Shown here: positions 32,696 through 44,389 of the stretch, in pieces
Position numbering within the stretch: the first letter of the stretch is position 1
Layout of the letters: every line of letters begins with the position of its first letter
Source: Branchinecta lynchi
Taxonomy: Eukaryota > Arthropoda > Branchiopoda > Anostraca > Branchinectidae
DNA: 64,000 nt
Direction of reading: 5' to 3'
Assembly: GCA_023053575.1 (NCBI GenBank)
Contig: JAKZAP010000016.1
Location: 13,224,030-13,288,029, forward strand
Notes under the pieces: model-generated
Told to the model about the DNA's origin: nothing
What the model saw: only the letters and a program-made list of their open reading frames with translations
The model's database searches: none
Made by a program: the position numbers and the translations under genes

Positions 32696-32934
32696 CGGCT
32701 GCCACAATGCTTTCAGGAAATCGATAGTACCGGTCCACTATTCAATGTAGAAAGATCCACCTTCCTGTGCCCTCATACTCACAACCAGGTTTCCTTACTT
32801 TCCTGTAACAGTGACCCCAAGATTGTTGCGGTCGAAGAAGAGGCTATTTTCTGGTCTGGTTTTCATAATCATTAGCTGCGTTCTTTGTCACCGTAGTAGT
32901 CAGTGGTTGTGTCTGTTTCCTTCAAAGATGTTTT

Positions 32935-33150
32935 GGATTCACTGGTGACTGCTCCCTAGTGCTTTCATCCGTTTTCGCATCCGCCACACTGTCAGAAGTT
33001 TCATAACAGATAACACAAGGTTGCGCGGTTCCAAACAGACAACACTTGGGATGTAATCTGTTCTCGCGACAAACGTTATGCATGAAATGTTAGGAATAAC
33101 AAGCATTGTCAAGAAGAGCCGAAAAACCGCCAAAAAAGCATCTGCTGACT
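32935..33150 (-). repeat. Repeat M, copy 3
   Basis: Minus strand reads HPKCCLFGTAQPCVICYETS then DSVADAKTDESTREQSPVN before a stop, the longest M peptide. Abuts the left end of repeat H copy 2. Sequence 32696-32934 has no recognised gene. Confidence 0.5.
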
Positions 33151-34601
33151 TTTTGGGATCCCAAAACGTAAGTGGAGGGATACCTATGACATCGCAAAAG
33201 TTGTCCGTCTGTCCGTCCGTCCGTCCGTCCGTCCGTCCGTCCGTCCGTCCGTCTGTCCGTCCGTCTGTAAGCACGATAACTCTCGAAGGGAATGAGATAT
33301 TTTGATGAAACTTGGTGTGAGGGTTCGTTGGGTCGTCGGACCAGTCAAGTTCGTAGATGGGCTTTGTAGCTCTACATTTAGGGGTGGGGGAGGGGATTCA
33401 AATTAAGGGACAAACAAAATATTTTGAAACAGCTAATGTGATAGTCGATTATAGGGTAAGAAGGCATGCTGAACACGATGGTGAAAACCATTTTGTCGTC
33501 GGACATGTAGTTCGCCCGGAATCCGGCCAAAACCGGAAAGTTTGTCGAAAGTACAAGTTTTATTTGAAGTTGATTAGATGTTCGATTTAGGGGTAGGAAG
33601 ACATGCTGAAGACGATGGTGTAAATTATTTTCTCGACGGACAAGTATTTCGCCCGGAATCCGGCCCAAACCGGAAAGTTTGTTGAAAGTAAAAGTTTTAT
33701 TTGAAATTGATTAGATGTTCGGTTTAGGGGTAGGAAAACATGCTGAAGACGATGGTGAAAACTATTTTCTCGATGGACAACTATTTCGCCCGGAATCCGG
33801 CCCAAACCGGAAAGTTTGTTGAAAGTAAAAGTTTTATTTGAAGTTGATTAAATTTCGATTCAGAGGTAGGGAGACATGCTGAAGACGATGGTGAAAACTA
33901 TTTTCTCGACGGAGAAGTATTTCGACCGGAATCCGGCCCAAACCGGAAAGTTTGTCAAAATTAAAAGTTTTGTTTGGAGTTGATTAGATGTTTGATTTAG
34001 GGCAAGAAGACATGCTGAACACTTATGTGAAAACAAGTTTCTACCCGGACACGTAGTTCGTCCGGAATCCGGCCAAAACCGGAAAACTGTTGGAAGTCAA
34101 AGTTTTATTTCTAGTTGATTAGATAAGCGATTTAGGGGTAAGAAGAGATGCTGAGTCCCTGTGTGACAATCGTATTTTACCCGGACATATAGTTCGACCG
34201 GAATCCGGCTGGAATCGGAAAATTTGTTATAAGCTAAATTTCTATTTGAAGTTGATTAGATGTTCCTTACTGGGGAAAGAAGATACCCTGATTTCGTCTT
34301 TGAGCTTTCTTTTTTCGCCGGACAAGTAGTTCTGGAGTTCGGCCGGAACCGGGAAATTGGCAGAAGTGGCAGGAAGTTTTCGTCAAAACAGATATGACTT
34401 ATAGGGGTAAACACACATGCTGAATCCAAATCTGAACTTGGTTTTCTCAGGTGATTAGCTATTTGGCCTTAATCTGTTTCTGAATTTTAATTGTAAAAAT
34501 GTTCAAGGAGTCTGGCGAAGACTGGATCTGGCTAAGACAAGACCCAGTTGTCTGGATCAGATATTGAATTTTTGGGATCCCATCGAAACCTTTGGTCTTG
34601 T
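33151..34601 (+). repeat. Repeat H, copy 2 (long)
   Basis: Starts TTTTGGGATCCCAAAACGTA, has a (GTCC)n tract at 33199-33270, then tandem units of about 137 bases, each with CCGGAATCCGGCC-AAACCGGAAAG and GACATGCTGAA-ACGATGGTG, and ends TTTGGGATCCCATCGAAACC...GGTCTTG. Nearly identical to copy 5 at 59351. Frames reading across units are repeat artefacts. Confidence 0.85.
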
Positions 34602-34629
34602 TTTTGTCGTCGTCGTGATATCGGAAAAT

Positions 34630-34705
34630 TCAGTCGGTTGAAACCTCGCATCCGTGCATTGTCTGTTATGAAACTTCTGACAGTGCATTGTCTTTATTTT
34701 TTCCT
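34630..34705 (+). repeat. Repeat M, copy 4
   Basis: Plus strand reads ETSHPCIVCYETSDSALSL then stops. It is in the opposite orientation to M copy 3 on the other side of H. Confidence 0.45.
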
Positions 34706-35712
34706 TAGTGCATACTAGCTAGAATGTGGTCTGGAGCCTAGAGTCAGGTCTGAGTCAGGTTCTAGTGAGAATTCATCTGGATATGAACAGACTAAAAACT
34801 ACGTAGGGGAGAGAGAGGCAGATTCATCATAGGGCAGGTCCAGACATTGGCTCTGCAAACCTCACTATTTAAATTTAAAATACGCGAAATTGTTTTTAGA
34901 GTTGTCACACTTGTACACTTTTTCTGTCAAAAATTCCCACAGCTGCACTCATGCAATCATAGCAAACCGATATTAGTGTCACCTTTTTTGCAAAAAAAAG
35001 CAAGTTCTACGTCCTGGGTTTGGCACGTCGTTTTGATAGTTCCGAACCTATTTACATCGTCGCATTTAGGTAGTTTAAGGTCGCCTTTCCTAATTGCTAT
35101 AACAGTTTGAGGGTTACAAATTTATTTCTGTCAAAACAGCACCAGGGGCAGGTCCGGACAAAAACACTTGGGACAGGTTCGGACAGCAAAGGCAGAGAAG
35201 CTGAAGGAAAAAAAAAATAACGAAAGACGAGAAAATCGGAAGAGGAAGGAAAAAAGTCAGCCAAAAGGCTCAGAAAGCTTTTAAGAGCCATTCCGGAAGA
35301 AAATAAGTCATATTCAGACCCAGCGGTAGCAGCATATTCGGATGGTAATAACAGATGTAAGTAAGTAAGTAAGTATGTAATTTATATTTGTTTATGATGT
35401 TGCTGTATACTTTTGGACTTTTCCCACAGGGACGAAACGGAATTGAGTCAATGAAAGCAAATGAAAAAATATGTATACAACTTTCTTGAAAGTCCTTCCT
35501 GGATTAAAAAAAAATGATGCCCGGAGCCGCCCCAGCCCCAGACAAAAGTAACAACAACAGCTAACAAATTACTCTAGACAGTCAGAAAAAAATGGAATCA
35601 ACAGAACCTAAAACGAAATCTTTGTATGCAAAAAAGCAAAAAACATAACGAACCTGTCCCCCCTCCCCTCCCCAATTGAACAAGTCGTTTTGACGGAGCG
35701 CATCAGGTGCGC
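34706..35712. other. No gene recognised
   Basis: Includes GGGCAGGTCCGGACA/GGGACAGGTTCGGACAG repeats at 35143-35180, and (GTAA)n with TAATTTATATTTG at 35355-35395, the reversed tail of the LINE family at 54215. Confidence 0.4.
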
Positions 35713-36175
35713 ATCTTAGACACGGGTTCCGTGTTCTGTAGCTTCAAGCGTTTTTAGCTCCCTTTGTCCCGCGTTTCTTTCGAGTTCAACACCGAATCCA
35801 AACACAAACGGATTCGGTAGAGTATCAAATCCTGTGCTGGGTTCTCTTATGCAAAACATGGGCGCTGAAAACGGGTGACAGCGCGGATAGGATTCGAGTT
35901 CAACACGCTAATTGCTGAAAACGCAACTGAAATTGTGTTTCTAGGATCGCTGTTCTCAATTTCAACCCGTGTTCGTCACGAGTCGTGGGAATCCTAACAC
36001 GGGTTCCGTGTTCTGTGGCCTCGCGTTTTTAGCTCCCGTTTTTCCTTCGAGTTCAACACCGAATCCAAGGACTAACGGATTGGAGAGAGAGAGAGTAGCG
36101 AATCCTGTTTCGTCTTCTCTCGGATGACAGTAATTCGTGTTAGGGTCCAGGGCGCTAAAAGCTGAAAACGCGACT
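35713..36175. repeat. Repeat P, two direct units
   Basis: ACACGGGTTCCGTGTTCTGT and TTCGAGTTCAACACCGAATCC occur at 35716-35795 and again at 35997-36065, about 282 bases apart. A reversed related end (GGGCGCTAAAAGCTGAAAACGC) lies near 36150. Confidence 0.55.
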
Positions 36176-36239
36176 TAGAGGAACCCCCAGATATAAGTGA
36201 ATGAGTAAAACCAGAAACTACTAGGAGCACGGCGGACAC

Positions 36240-36720
36240 GTCGATTATATGAATGAATGAATGTTTTATTTTACTAAAATAGCGTCCGCTAGCGCAGGCA
36301 TGTCAATAGATAAATACACGAGTCAATATATAAATAAAACCACAATAAATATTTCAAAGGCAATTTGCGTAACTAAGAATATTATTTTAAGTTAAATTTA
36401 CCTTTTAAACATTTAAAATCATGGATCCAGTTGAGGGGAAATTGCCTTCCAGTACATAGGGAACAAAGATTTAAAAAAAATAAGGGTACAAATGGTAAGT
36501 GTGGGTATTGCGGAAACGAGGATAACAAATTAGCCCATCTCCTCATGGAGTGCCAGGAGCTTGAAAGTCTTAGGGATGAAATTTGGGGGGACCATCGATT
36601 GGTGCTACTTTCTGATATCCTGAGGTCTTCGAAGACTGGAACCATGTGCAAAATGGCACGATATGTGGAAAAGGCGGGAGAGGCTCAGTCGAGCCCGAGT
36701 GAAAGAAAATAGGTATTGTT
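36240..36720 (+). pseudogene. LINE remnant with zinc-knuckle C-terminus
   Basis: Frame 36431-36712 reads KNKGTNGKCGYCGNEDNKLA then HLLMECQELESLRDEIWG. The C-x2-C...H-x4-C motif is the usual end of non-LTR RT polyproteins. 36240-36300 is another LINE's reversed tail ((TGAA)n). The 3' UTR of this LINE continues after D copy 2, to 38225. Confidence 0.75.
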
Positions 36721-36755
36721 TTATATTGAGTACGTGTTCTGTGCAGTGTTGTATC

Positions 36756-38151
36756 CAGGGGCGTCGCAAGGGGGGGGGGGGGGTGCGGGGGGTGCAGCAC
36801 CCCCCCCCCACCTTTTTGAGATTCGGTAAACTTTGATCCGGAGGCCCAAAATTTTAATAAAATTGTTCGGTATTTTTTCGATAGAATAACTGTTCGATAT
36901 ATTTAAGGGGATTCGGTAGTTAAACAGGCTGTCTGTAGAAATCTCTTCGGTATAATGATCGGGATTCGGTATAATAGCCAGTATTCGGTAGTTATCACGA
37001 ATTTGGTGAGAGAATTTGCTGAAATCATTTGGTAATTTTTCGATGCCGGAACTATACGGAGATTCCGTAGTTACAAAGAATCCCGAATAAGCTATTGGTT
37101 CAAAACTATTCGGTACCATGATTGCGATTCGGTAATTTGTTTAATATAATTTCCAGGAGTAGGAAGTTAACCACGAATCCCGACTTTGTTCCAGTTTCGA
37201 CGAAAGTATACCGAATATGAACATTGTTCGGTAGTCTTTCGACACTAAAACAATTCGGTATAGTAACCGGGATACGGTAGTTATACAGAATCCCGAACAT
37301 GCTATCGGTCTAAACTTATTCGGTATAGTAACTGGGATTCGGTAATTTATTCGTTATAACTGCCAGGATTCGGAAGCTACCACGAACCTCAGAAGAGGTC
37401 GAGTGAAGCATTGGTCGCAGACAAAAAGGATGATCTATGATACCATCGACAGTCCTTCCTTTTAATTTGGATCACAAAAAGAATATCTAATCATAAATAT
37501 TACGAAAATTCCGCCTGCAGCACTTTTCGTAATATTCTCTATTTTGTGGAAGGGCGCGTCATTTGGCGGGGGTTTTAATCCAGTTTAAGGATTGAGATTT
37601 CGAAACAATAAAAGCTAGAATTCGCATTGAAATATAATTTGGCGGAAAAACAAACAAAAATTTCGCCTGCGGCGCTCACTTTATGTGATTATAGGTAGTA
37701 TATTGACTAGACTAAAGTTGCTGTTGCTGCCGGAACGCCACTCCATCCAGTTTCCGGAACTTCTTAGAGCCTCGGTATTTAATCAACGGTAAAAGATAGA
37801 ATTTGTAAGAGAAGCAGTTAAATTTTAGCCTACAGCAAAAAAAAAAATGGATTTCGAAAAATTTCGCCTGCGGCGCTCGATTTAATTTTTTATTGGCTAT
37901 AATAGATAGAAACTGTTCCTGCAATCATGCCCGGCAATATATTCTCCATCTGGGCTTCGCCAAAATGACGCCTAAAAGTTGGCTTATCCTCTTTCATGCT
38001 GCCCTTTATTGTTACTCTTCCTACGTAATCGTCTCTGTTCCATAATTTAAAGCTCGAATTCTTATTTCTAGGATTCGGTAAAATTTTTGAAAGATTCGGT
38101 AAAATTTTGGCTCTGCACCCCCCCACCGAAAATCCACTTGCGACGCCCCTG
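36756..38151 (+). mobile_element. Non-autonomous hAT-like element D, copy 2
   Basis: CAGGGGCGTCGCAAG at the left, CTTGCGACGCCCCTG at the right, perfect 8-bp TSD GTTGTATC at 36748-36755 and 38152-38159. Collinear with copy 1, including TTCGGTA iterations. Inserted in a LINE 3' UTR. Confidence 0.9.
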
Positions 38152-38159
38152 GTTGTATC

Positions 38160-38225
38160 AATACATCATGTTGTGTATGGCCGTAGGGCTCAAATAATAT
38201 TTTCTTCTTTCTTTCTTTCTTTCTT
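38160..38225 (+). repeat. LINE 3' UTR end with (TTTC)n tail
   Basis: TGTATGGCCGTAGGGCTCAAAT followed by TTTC repeats. Same 3' end type as 53850 (TGTATGGCCCTTGGGCTTTTG). Confidence 0.6.
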
Positions 38226-38226
38226 C

Positions 38227-38425
38227 AGAATTATCTCTATAAATATATTGGAGGGTGGGGTTAGACAAGGTAGGTAACAGGCAGTTTTGTTCTGACCCCA
38301 GATTGAGATAACAATCCTACGATGATACATAATTATCTCCATATAACATTGAAGGGTGGAGCTAGACTAGGTAGGTTACAGGCAGTTTTGTTCTGGCACC
38401 AGGATTGAAACAGCCTACGTTGTAT
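38227..38425 (+). repeat. Two ~105-bp direct repeats
   Basis: GAATTATCTCTATAAATATATTGGAGGGTGG...GGCAGTTTTGTTCTG appears at 38227 and again, slightly diverged, at 38330. Confidence 0.6.
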
Positions 38426-38478
38426 ATCAGGCGGTGGCGCTCAGGTTTCAGAAAGCTGCTGCGCTCTTTTTTAGACTA

Positions 38479-38636
38479 CACTGTAAAAAAAAATCTTGCA
38501 GTATTTGCTACTGGGATTAATCTTATCTTTACTGAGATAAGATTACCCCTAATTCGGATTAATCTTATCCAAATAAAGGTAAGATTAATCCCAGTAGCAA
38601 ATACTGCATCCTTATTCGGAGAAACTTTGTACAGTG
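38479..38636 (+). mobile_element. MITE family C, copy 4
   Basis: CACTGTAAAAA...TACAGTG with TA at 38477-38478 and 38637-38638. Confidence 0.85.
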
Positions 38637-38638
38637 TA

Positions 38639-38808
38639 CACTGTAAAAAGTTTCTCCGTATAAAGATTAAAGTTAACCGCAGTATTTGCTACTCAGATTC
38701 ATCTTATCTCTATTTGGCATTAAACTTATCTGCGTAGAGATAAGAATAATCCGAGTAGCAAATACTACAGTTAACTTTAATCTTGATACGGACAAACTTT
38801 CTACAGTG
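38639..38808 (-). mobile_element. MITE family C, copy 5, abutting copy 4
   Basis: CACTGTAAAAAG...TACAGTG, TA at 38637-38638 (shared with copy 4) and 38809-38810. Confidence 0.85.
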
Positions 38809-38904
38809 TATTCTTGGATACGAGGAAGGAGATCTGTAGCTCTAGAAGTCACCGCTATATGACAGTGCGGCAACAAAGCATGTTTCTATATCATCAGTAC
38901 GTTG

Positions 38905-39064
38905 CACTGTAAAAAAAAAAATCTTGCAGTATTTGCTACTGGGATTATTCTTGTCTTTATTGAGATAAGATTATCCCTAATACGGATTAATTTTATCCCA
39001 ATAGAGATAAGATTAATCCCAGTTGCAAATACTACATCCTTATTCGGAGAAACTTTGTACAGTG
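38905..39064 (+). mobile_element. MITE family C, copy 6
   Basis: CACTGTAAAAA...TACAGTG, palindromic; no TA flanks remain. Confidence 0.75.
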
Positions 39065-39299
39065 CATAGTGGCCTAGCTTTAATTAGTCCTTTTTTGTGA
39101 GGGGGGGGGGGAAGTAGGCAGGTAACAGGTAGTGAAATCACTGGCCAGCGAGATTTTTGGTGTTTAGAGAGCATGCGTTGGCAATCTCCAAGATCAAAGC
39201 GACTGTGTCAGGAACCTAAAGGGAAGTGTGGGTACTCAAATTTCAGCGAGTCGGCGCGTCATCTTGCGGACTGTTCTAAGGTGCGAAGTTTTGAGATGT

Positions 39300-39614
39300 C
39301 TAGTTCAAGAAGGCAACGCTAGATAGCTCAAGTTGCGCCAGAGCTTTATTTCCGTAGCGTTTAATAAATCTTCCATCAGTCATTTTTGTGTGGAGGGGGG
39401 GGGAGGGAATTAGTAAGGATATGTTTTCAGACACCAGCGTTGAAAGAGCTTTTGTTTGCGACTGCCAAGCTCCCAGCGATTGCCCGTCTGCAGGAGGTGC
39501 GAGATCTCCTTCACCTTTCGGATTGTCATCTAACAGAAGTAAACTTACTTTAGCGTGACGGCTTAAATGATAGGTTATATCTTGTTGCTCTATTTCACCT
39601 TTAATCGCTTTCAT
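39300..39614 (-). other. Hypothetical frame, 104 codons
   Basis: Begins ATG at 39614 (MKAIKGEIEQQDITYHLSRH) and continues LLLDDNPKGEGDLAPPADGQ before becoming less protein-like. A GTAAGT...TTAG pair inside would give a 19-base intron, too short to believe. Unrecognised; it could be a first exon of an unknown gene. Confidence 0.25.
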
Positions 39615-39839
39615 TTTGTCTGTTTACGCGGTTGCTACGACATTTGACGGCTGGCAAAGGCTGTCATCTACATTGGTTTGCGAGATCAACTTAAAAATTT
39701 GATATTTCGACCACTGTCAGGTAGAGAGCCCTTCCCCGTAAACGTGCAGGCACGCTGGTTACGAAGAAAAAAGTGTTAGATGAACAAACAGTTGGAGAGG
39801 TTTTCGTGTATGACGAACACAATGTTTTGTGACATAATA

Positions 39840-40010
39840 TAAAGGCTATTTTTAACCCGTCATAGGGAAGGAAACGAAGCTTCAGTTATATATTGCAGGT
39901 TTGTTTCCTTCCCTGACGAGGACCCTTGCCTGAGGGGTTACTCACTCCCAAAAACGATGTACACCAAGTGACGCGTGCCGTGCCGTGCCGTGCCGGTGCC
40001 GCTTTTTTTT
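39840..40010 (+). repeat. J fragment interrupted by K
   Basis: TTTCCTTCCCTGACGAGGACCCTTGCC is a J core, broken at the loop by TGAGGGGTTACTCACTCCC (K end). Followed by GTGCCGTGCCG repeats. Confidence 0.55.
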
Positions 40011-40504
40011 TTTAAATTAAAATATTAGGATAAACCATGATTTCTGATGTACATGTAAACAAATTTCGTCAGATATTGGCCAAGAATGAAGCAAGTCTAC
40101 AATGTTCATGAGCTTGGGTTGAATATAAGAGCTAGAAGCTCATATGGTACTTGCAAGGCTGGGTCAGAGGCTGAAATTTACGAATTTGCAAATTCTTTGG
40201 TTTATTTTGTTTAATTATAAGCGATACACTTGAAATAAGAATGATCATGGGCCCTTGGAACTCAAGAGAATGATCTGGTGAAAAGTATTTTATTTCTGCA
40301 CTTTAGGGGCAATAGAAATTCATCTGAAAGCAAAACCCGTGAGGCAAAAGTGATTATGGGGTCATGGGGATCACGAGATTGTATATTTTGCTCAAACTAC
40401 TTTTTAGAATTCATTTGTAAAATGAATTCTAAAATTATTATTGCCCATGGGCATCATGAATATTTATCGTGTGGTCAAAAGAATTTTTTTCACTTTTCCG
40501 TTAA
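40011..40504. other. No gene recognised
   Basis: About 40125-40170 contains ATAAGAGCTAGAAGCTCATATGGTACTTGC, the left end of repeat I. An inverted pair TAGAATTCATTTG/AAATGAATTCTA sits at 40405-40431. Confidence 0.45.
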
Positions 40505-40760
40505 GATGTGCACTTTAAAGGACCTGTTTTACCTATAATACTAATACAACCTACTTCCGTAATCACGACATAGTTTTCTAAACCCGGAGACTCACGTTTC
40601 GTGCGGTACATTCTAACCCCTCTAACAAAACCTCGCTGATTCTCTTACTTGTCGTGTTTTGCTACCTTTGATGTGTATCACGCTGTCGACAGTTTGGGAC
40701 GGTTGCGCGACGGTTGTCTGCGAGAAGTTTTTCCATCAGGAAAACCGGTTATGCAAATTG
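40505..40760 (+). repeat. Repeat O, copy 2
   Basis: TTTAAAGGACCTG...GTACATTCTAACCCCTCTAAC...TGCTACCTTTGATG, matching copies at 8080 and 55405. Confidence 0.6.
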
Positions 40761-41269
40761 TTTCCCTGTTCCACTACAAGTCAACGGGTAGATGGAAACG
40801 AGTAGAGAAAAAAGCGTTAAAAATAAATACAATTCGAATATACAATAATAAATTTTAATAGTTGTAATATTTGGAATGGACTGTCGAGGTCTAAAGCGGA
40901 GTAAGAAAAGAAAAGAAACAAATAATAACTAACGTGCGTTAGAGTCTGAGAACCTGTAATCCAGGAGATCAGTGAATAAATCATTGTAGTAGGCGGCGTT
41001 GAGAATCGCAAACGATGGTCAAAACCCATGGGTGCAGACACGAAGGACACGTGTGGGTGTGTGTGACAGATACTACGAAGTCACTTCCGGAACAAAAAAA
41101 GCTAGTAAGATTAAAAGCAGCGGCGGAGTTACTTTGGAAGAAACCACTGGTTTGAACTGCGAGCTTTCTTGCGTGACGTGCAGACTCGAGTGCAAGTTAG
41201 AAGCGAAATTCGTTGTATGAAACACCGATGGCACTTTTATACGATAATACATATCTCTGACAAACCCAA

Positions 41270-41365
41270 AGGCCATATTCAACAAACCCAAAGGCCATAT
41301 TCAACAGAGGCGAGAGCCTTTTTTACTGCAGTTATATTATTATTATTCTTATTATATAGAATAAA
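41270..41365 (+). repeat. LINE 3' end
   Basis: AGAGGCGAGAGCCTTTTTTAC then (TTA)n, the same end as the LINE at 20500-20550. Sequence 40761-41269 shows no gene. Confidence 0.55.
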
Positions 41366-41579
41366 CAAACAACTCATATAGAAAACTATGGCGAAATAAC
41401 AAACTATATTGTACATTTTGTATGTACGTTCCTGCCGCAACCACAAATTAGTTCAGAAGTCCGGCGTCCAAGATGTCATTCATTCACTGCAGAAAACTTC
41501 AGCGTCACTACTGTGTACATCTCGTCATCCTAGTCATCGAGTACACGCTGTTTTTCATGAGTTTTTACGGCCCAGTTAG

Positions 41580-42140
41580 AAATTATGTCTAAATTGTGTG
41601 TGTTTAGACTGTTATTTATCTTGTCTTGTTTCCTTCTTTACCCCGCTACCCCCTTGTGTATTTGGCGAGTAACAAATAAAATATATAATATCTATATATA
41701 AACTAAGAAATAGCACTCTCAGCTCGAGTGCTTTGGCAAAGTTACCAAAGGAAACAATCAGTCTTGGTAACGTAGATCGTAAGATAATAAGAAGCTGTCC
41801 GCCATTTTTACAAAACGATGAACCATCAAATGCGAAAGCTCCTGGCACGCGAAAAGAAAATGATCCACACCATCCCCATCAATATGAAAAAGCGGACAAT
41901 AATACGTGCTCCATCCGGACTCATCCTAGACTTCCACGGATTATCACCAATAGTGGTAGTTCACACCTGAATCTGAACCTTTTAAAAACTTAAATGGTAT
42001 TCCTAACTTAAAATAAAATTCACCACCAAAAGAACCTGGAACGTAACTTGCCTGTAATAAACTAAACTCGATGACTGGTTTAACAGAGACCATAATTTTG
42101 AATTTCTTGGTCTGCTGAGTTAAGTAAAATAAATAAATAT
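41580..42140 (-). pseudogene. LINE remnant with RT C-terminal knuckle
   Basis: Minus strand reads CPLFHIDGDGVDHFLFACQE then LSHLMVHRFVKMADSFLL, the C...DHFLFACQEL signature of non-LTR RT ends, flanked by frameshifts. Part of an apparent long minus frame at 41944-42507 is therefore transposon-derived. Confidence 0.7.
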
Positions 42141-44389
42141 ATTCTTTATTCCATAATAGCTTGATTCGCTGTTGCTGCGTCCGGATCCTCGTCCCTTTTC
42201 GGTAGGGCGAAGGTCGTACTTTCGATCGGTGCCCAGTATAACCATACCGGAAGTGAGTGACCCCTCGGGTACAATCAGATGACAGCACGTCTCTGTTTTT
42301 GCACTGAGGTGGTGAAGAAAGTACCGAAACTGCTCGACTTAACTTCTTGAACGTGTATTTCTTAACTTCGCGAGTGCGTTTTCTTAGTTTATTTTTCGAA
42401 AAAAACTCAAAATAGTAATCAGTAACCGCTACAAGGCTCCATGCCCGGTTACAAAGGAGTGAATACCGAAAAAAATAACCAAGTAAACGAGTCCCTCCAA
42501 ACGTCAAAACAAAAAATGACTAATTATTTTGCTCCGTCCCCAAAATGCACGTCCAGATCCACACCCGAGCACACACGCAATAATCTGGCATATCTCTCCA
42601 ATTGTTCATGTACGAGATAATTTTCTTTACACCGACTTTTCTTTTGCTTCCTAAGACCCTTCTGAAGACAAACTAGACCTACGTTGCCTGGGCAACATTA
42701 AGTGTTGCGAGAGCTTTTGTTTTGTTTCTTTGCTATCTGTTGCTGAAGTTGTCAACCCATCGAGGTTTTCAAAATGGTATTTTCTAAGAAGAATTTTTTT
42801 CTGGACTGATGACACAATCCGTAATCACACAGCTATCCTTCAGCGTTGAAGAAAAGCAATATGTCGAAAGTAGGGACCAAATTGACTTTGCAGCCAGTTC
42901 AACTTTATCCTTTTCAGTCGTAGACATCGTGACTGGTGAGAACTTGGAATATTATCTTATATAACCTAATTGGTATTCTAAGGCTATCCTTAACTTTGCA
43001 GGATCAAAATATTGCGTAAACATTTAATTTAATTCTAAGTTACAGTGGTAGACCATCTAGACTAATTTTCTTACCCTCAGATCTATAGAGATCAAATAGA
43101 ATGTGCTCTGTAATTTGCATAAGTTTCTAGCCCCTAATAAACCTCTTCTAGCAATCGATTCTTACTTATAAGTCCATCTCCCCGTGATAGGCATCCCTGG
43201 TAGACATGGTACCAAATTGTTCTTACAGTCAAACACACTGGAAACAAATAATAGGATTAATATGTACACCACCTACCAAAAGTTGCTAATCCCTCATCGC
43301 CGAAGATAATTATGGTCTTACAGCCGATTGTTGCTTACAAGTCCCCTACATGTCTCACAGTTAAGATAGGCCTATTTTCGTTTTTTTGTGTGTATCAAAC
43401 CACTGAAGTTGTCAACCCTCGTGTCAACCTCTCTAAACTTTCAAACTGTTGTGTCTCATGAAGGAATTTGTGTACCAAAAACGGGATGGCATATACTTCG
43501 ATCAACTCACCGAGGTCTATCGATTGCGGTTGAATACAAAAATTCTATCTCTATTAGTTAAAAAGTTGCCGTAGGACAACTTTCTAATATCACGACTAAG
43601 AAAGAAGCAAAGGATAAGCTCTAATTTCTTTAGCATTGACAGAACTTTTAAAGTTCTACAGGCACATGTGATACCATTTCTCTTTCTCAATTCCAAGTCC
43701 AAAAAATGGAATGATAAACTCAGCAGATGGCAGCGCTTTTTGACCAGTGGGAAAATGCCACCTTTGTGTTTCTGCAAATTGTTTTATTTATCAGTGAAAG
43801 AAGATATATTGGCTGTGGTTCCGGGAAACTATCGCAGACATTTAGCACTTATAGATTTTAGTCCATCTTCAGTTTGAAACTGGTGTCTGCCTGCTTGAAC
43901 CTCGGCTAGCGGAGCTTTCCACTCGAAAGCCGAAACGTGGTTTGTTGAAACGAAAGCTTAGCTGCACAACTTCAGACAGTCCTCTCTGACATCGGCCATA
44001 TAACTCCACTTCACTTCGCACATCGTAGGCTCTGGCTCGAGGACAAGCAAAAACCATCCTTTTTGGCCCCAGGCAAGAGCTATAAGGAGCTTTCCAAAAT
44101 GTAATGTCATAGTCATCAATCCGGCCCAAGCTCCACATTTTCCGTAAAAACCACAGAGGTTCAAACCGCGCTTTTTAGCAATAAGCTGAAATCGGGGTCC
44201 TAGGAAGAAAAAAATAAAAACGCTCTGCGCTCTCGCAACACAACTAAGAAAACTCGAACTACCTAACCTGGTCTGCCTTCGTAGGCGAAGTTGCATTATT
44301 AGCTTTGAGCTTTCGCTAGCTCTTTATTGCTTCGCTCTCCCGTCATTATCACTTTTTCACACCTTTCCTTTCCGTTCAGCACGGTTTAT
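42141..44389. other. No confirmed gene
   Basis: CTGAAGTTGTCAACCC occurs at 42752 and again at about 43405, suggesting a diverged duplication. A minus frame from 44201 (acceptor TTTCTTCCTAG) reads LNLCGFYGKCGAWAGLMTMT to a stop at about 43959, but I could not find a phase-compatible upstream exon. Confidence 0.3.

Noticed and set aside
33190..33275. CRISPR-like array from repeated GTCC
   Set aside because: It is a tetranucleotide microsatellite in a eukaryotic repeat; there are no spacers.
33378..33805. Repeated minus frames beginning MGRIPGEI
   Set aside because: They are copies of the ~137-bp unit of repeat H; identical frames reappear at 59535-60099. Not genes.
39529..39549. 19-base GTAAGT...TTAG intron in a small frame
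   Set aside because: Far below any plausible metazoan spliceosomal intron length; straight translation reads through it.
41944..42507. 187-codon minus-strand frame
   Set aside because: Its distal part overlaps a decayed LINE; composition is uneven and no domain is recognisable.
43959..44296. Two-exon minus-strand gene with acceptor TTTCTTCCTAG
   Set aside because: The downstream frame is open, but the only upstream exon candidate has an in-frame stop directly before it and no acceptor.
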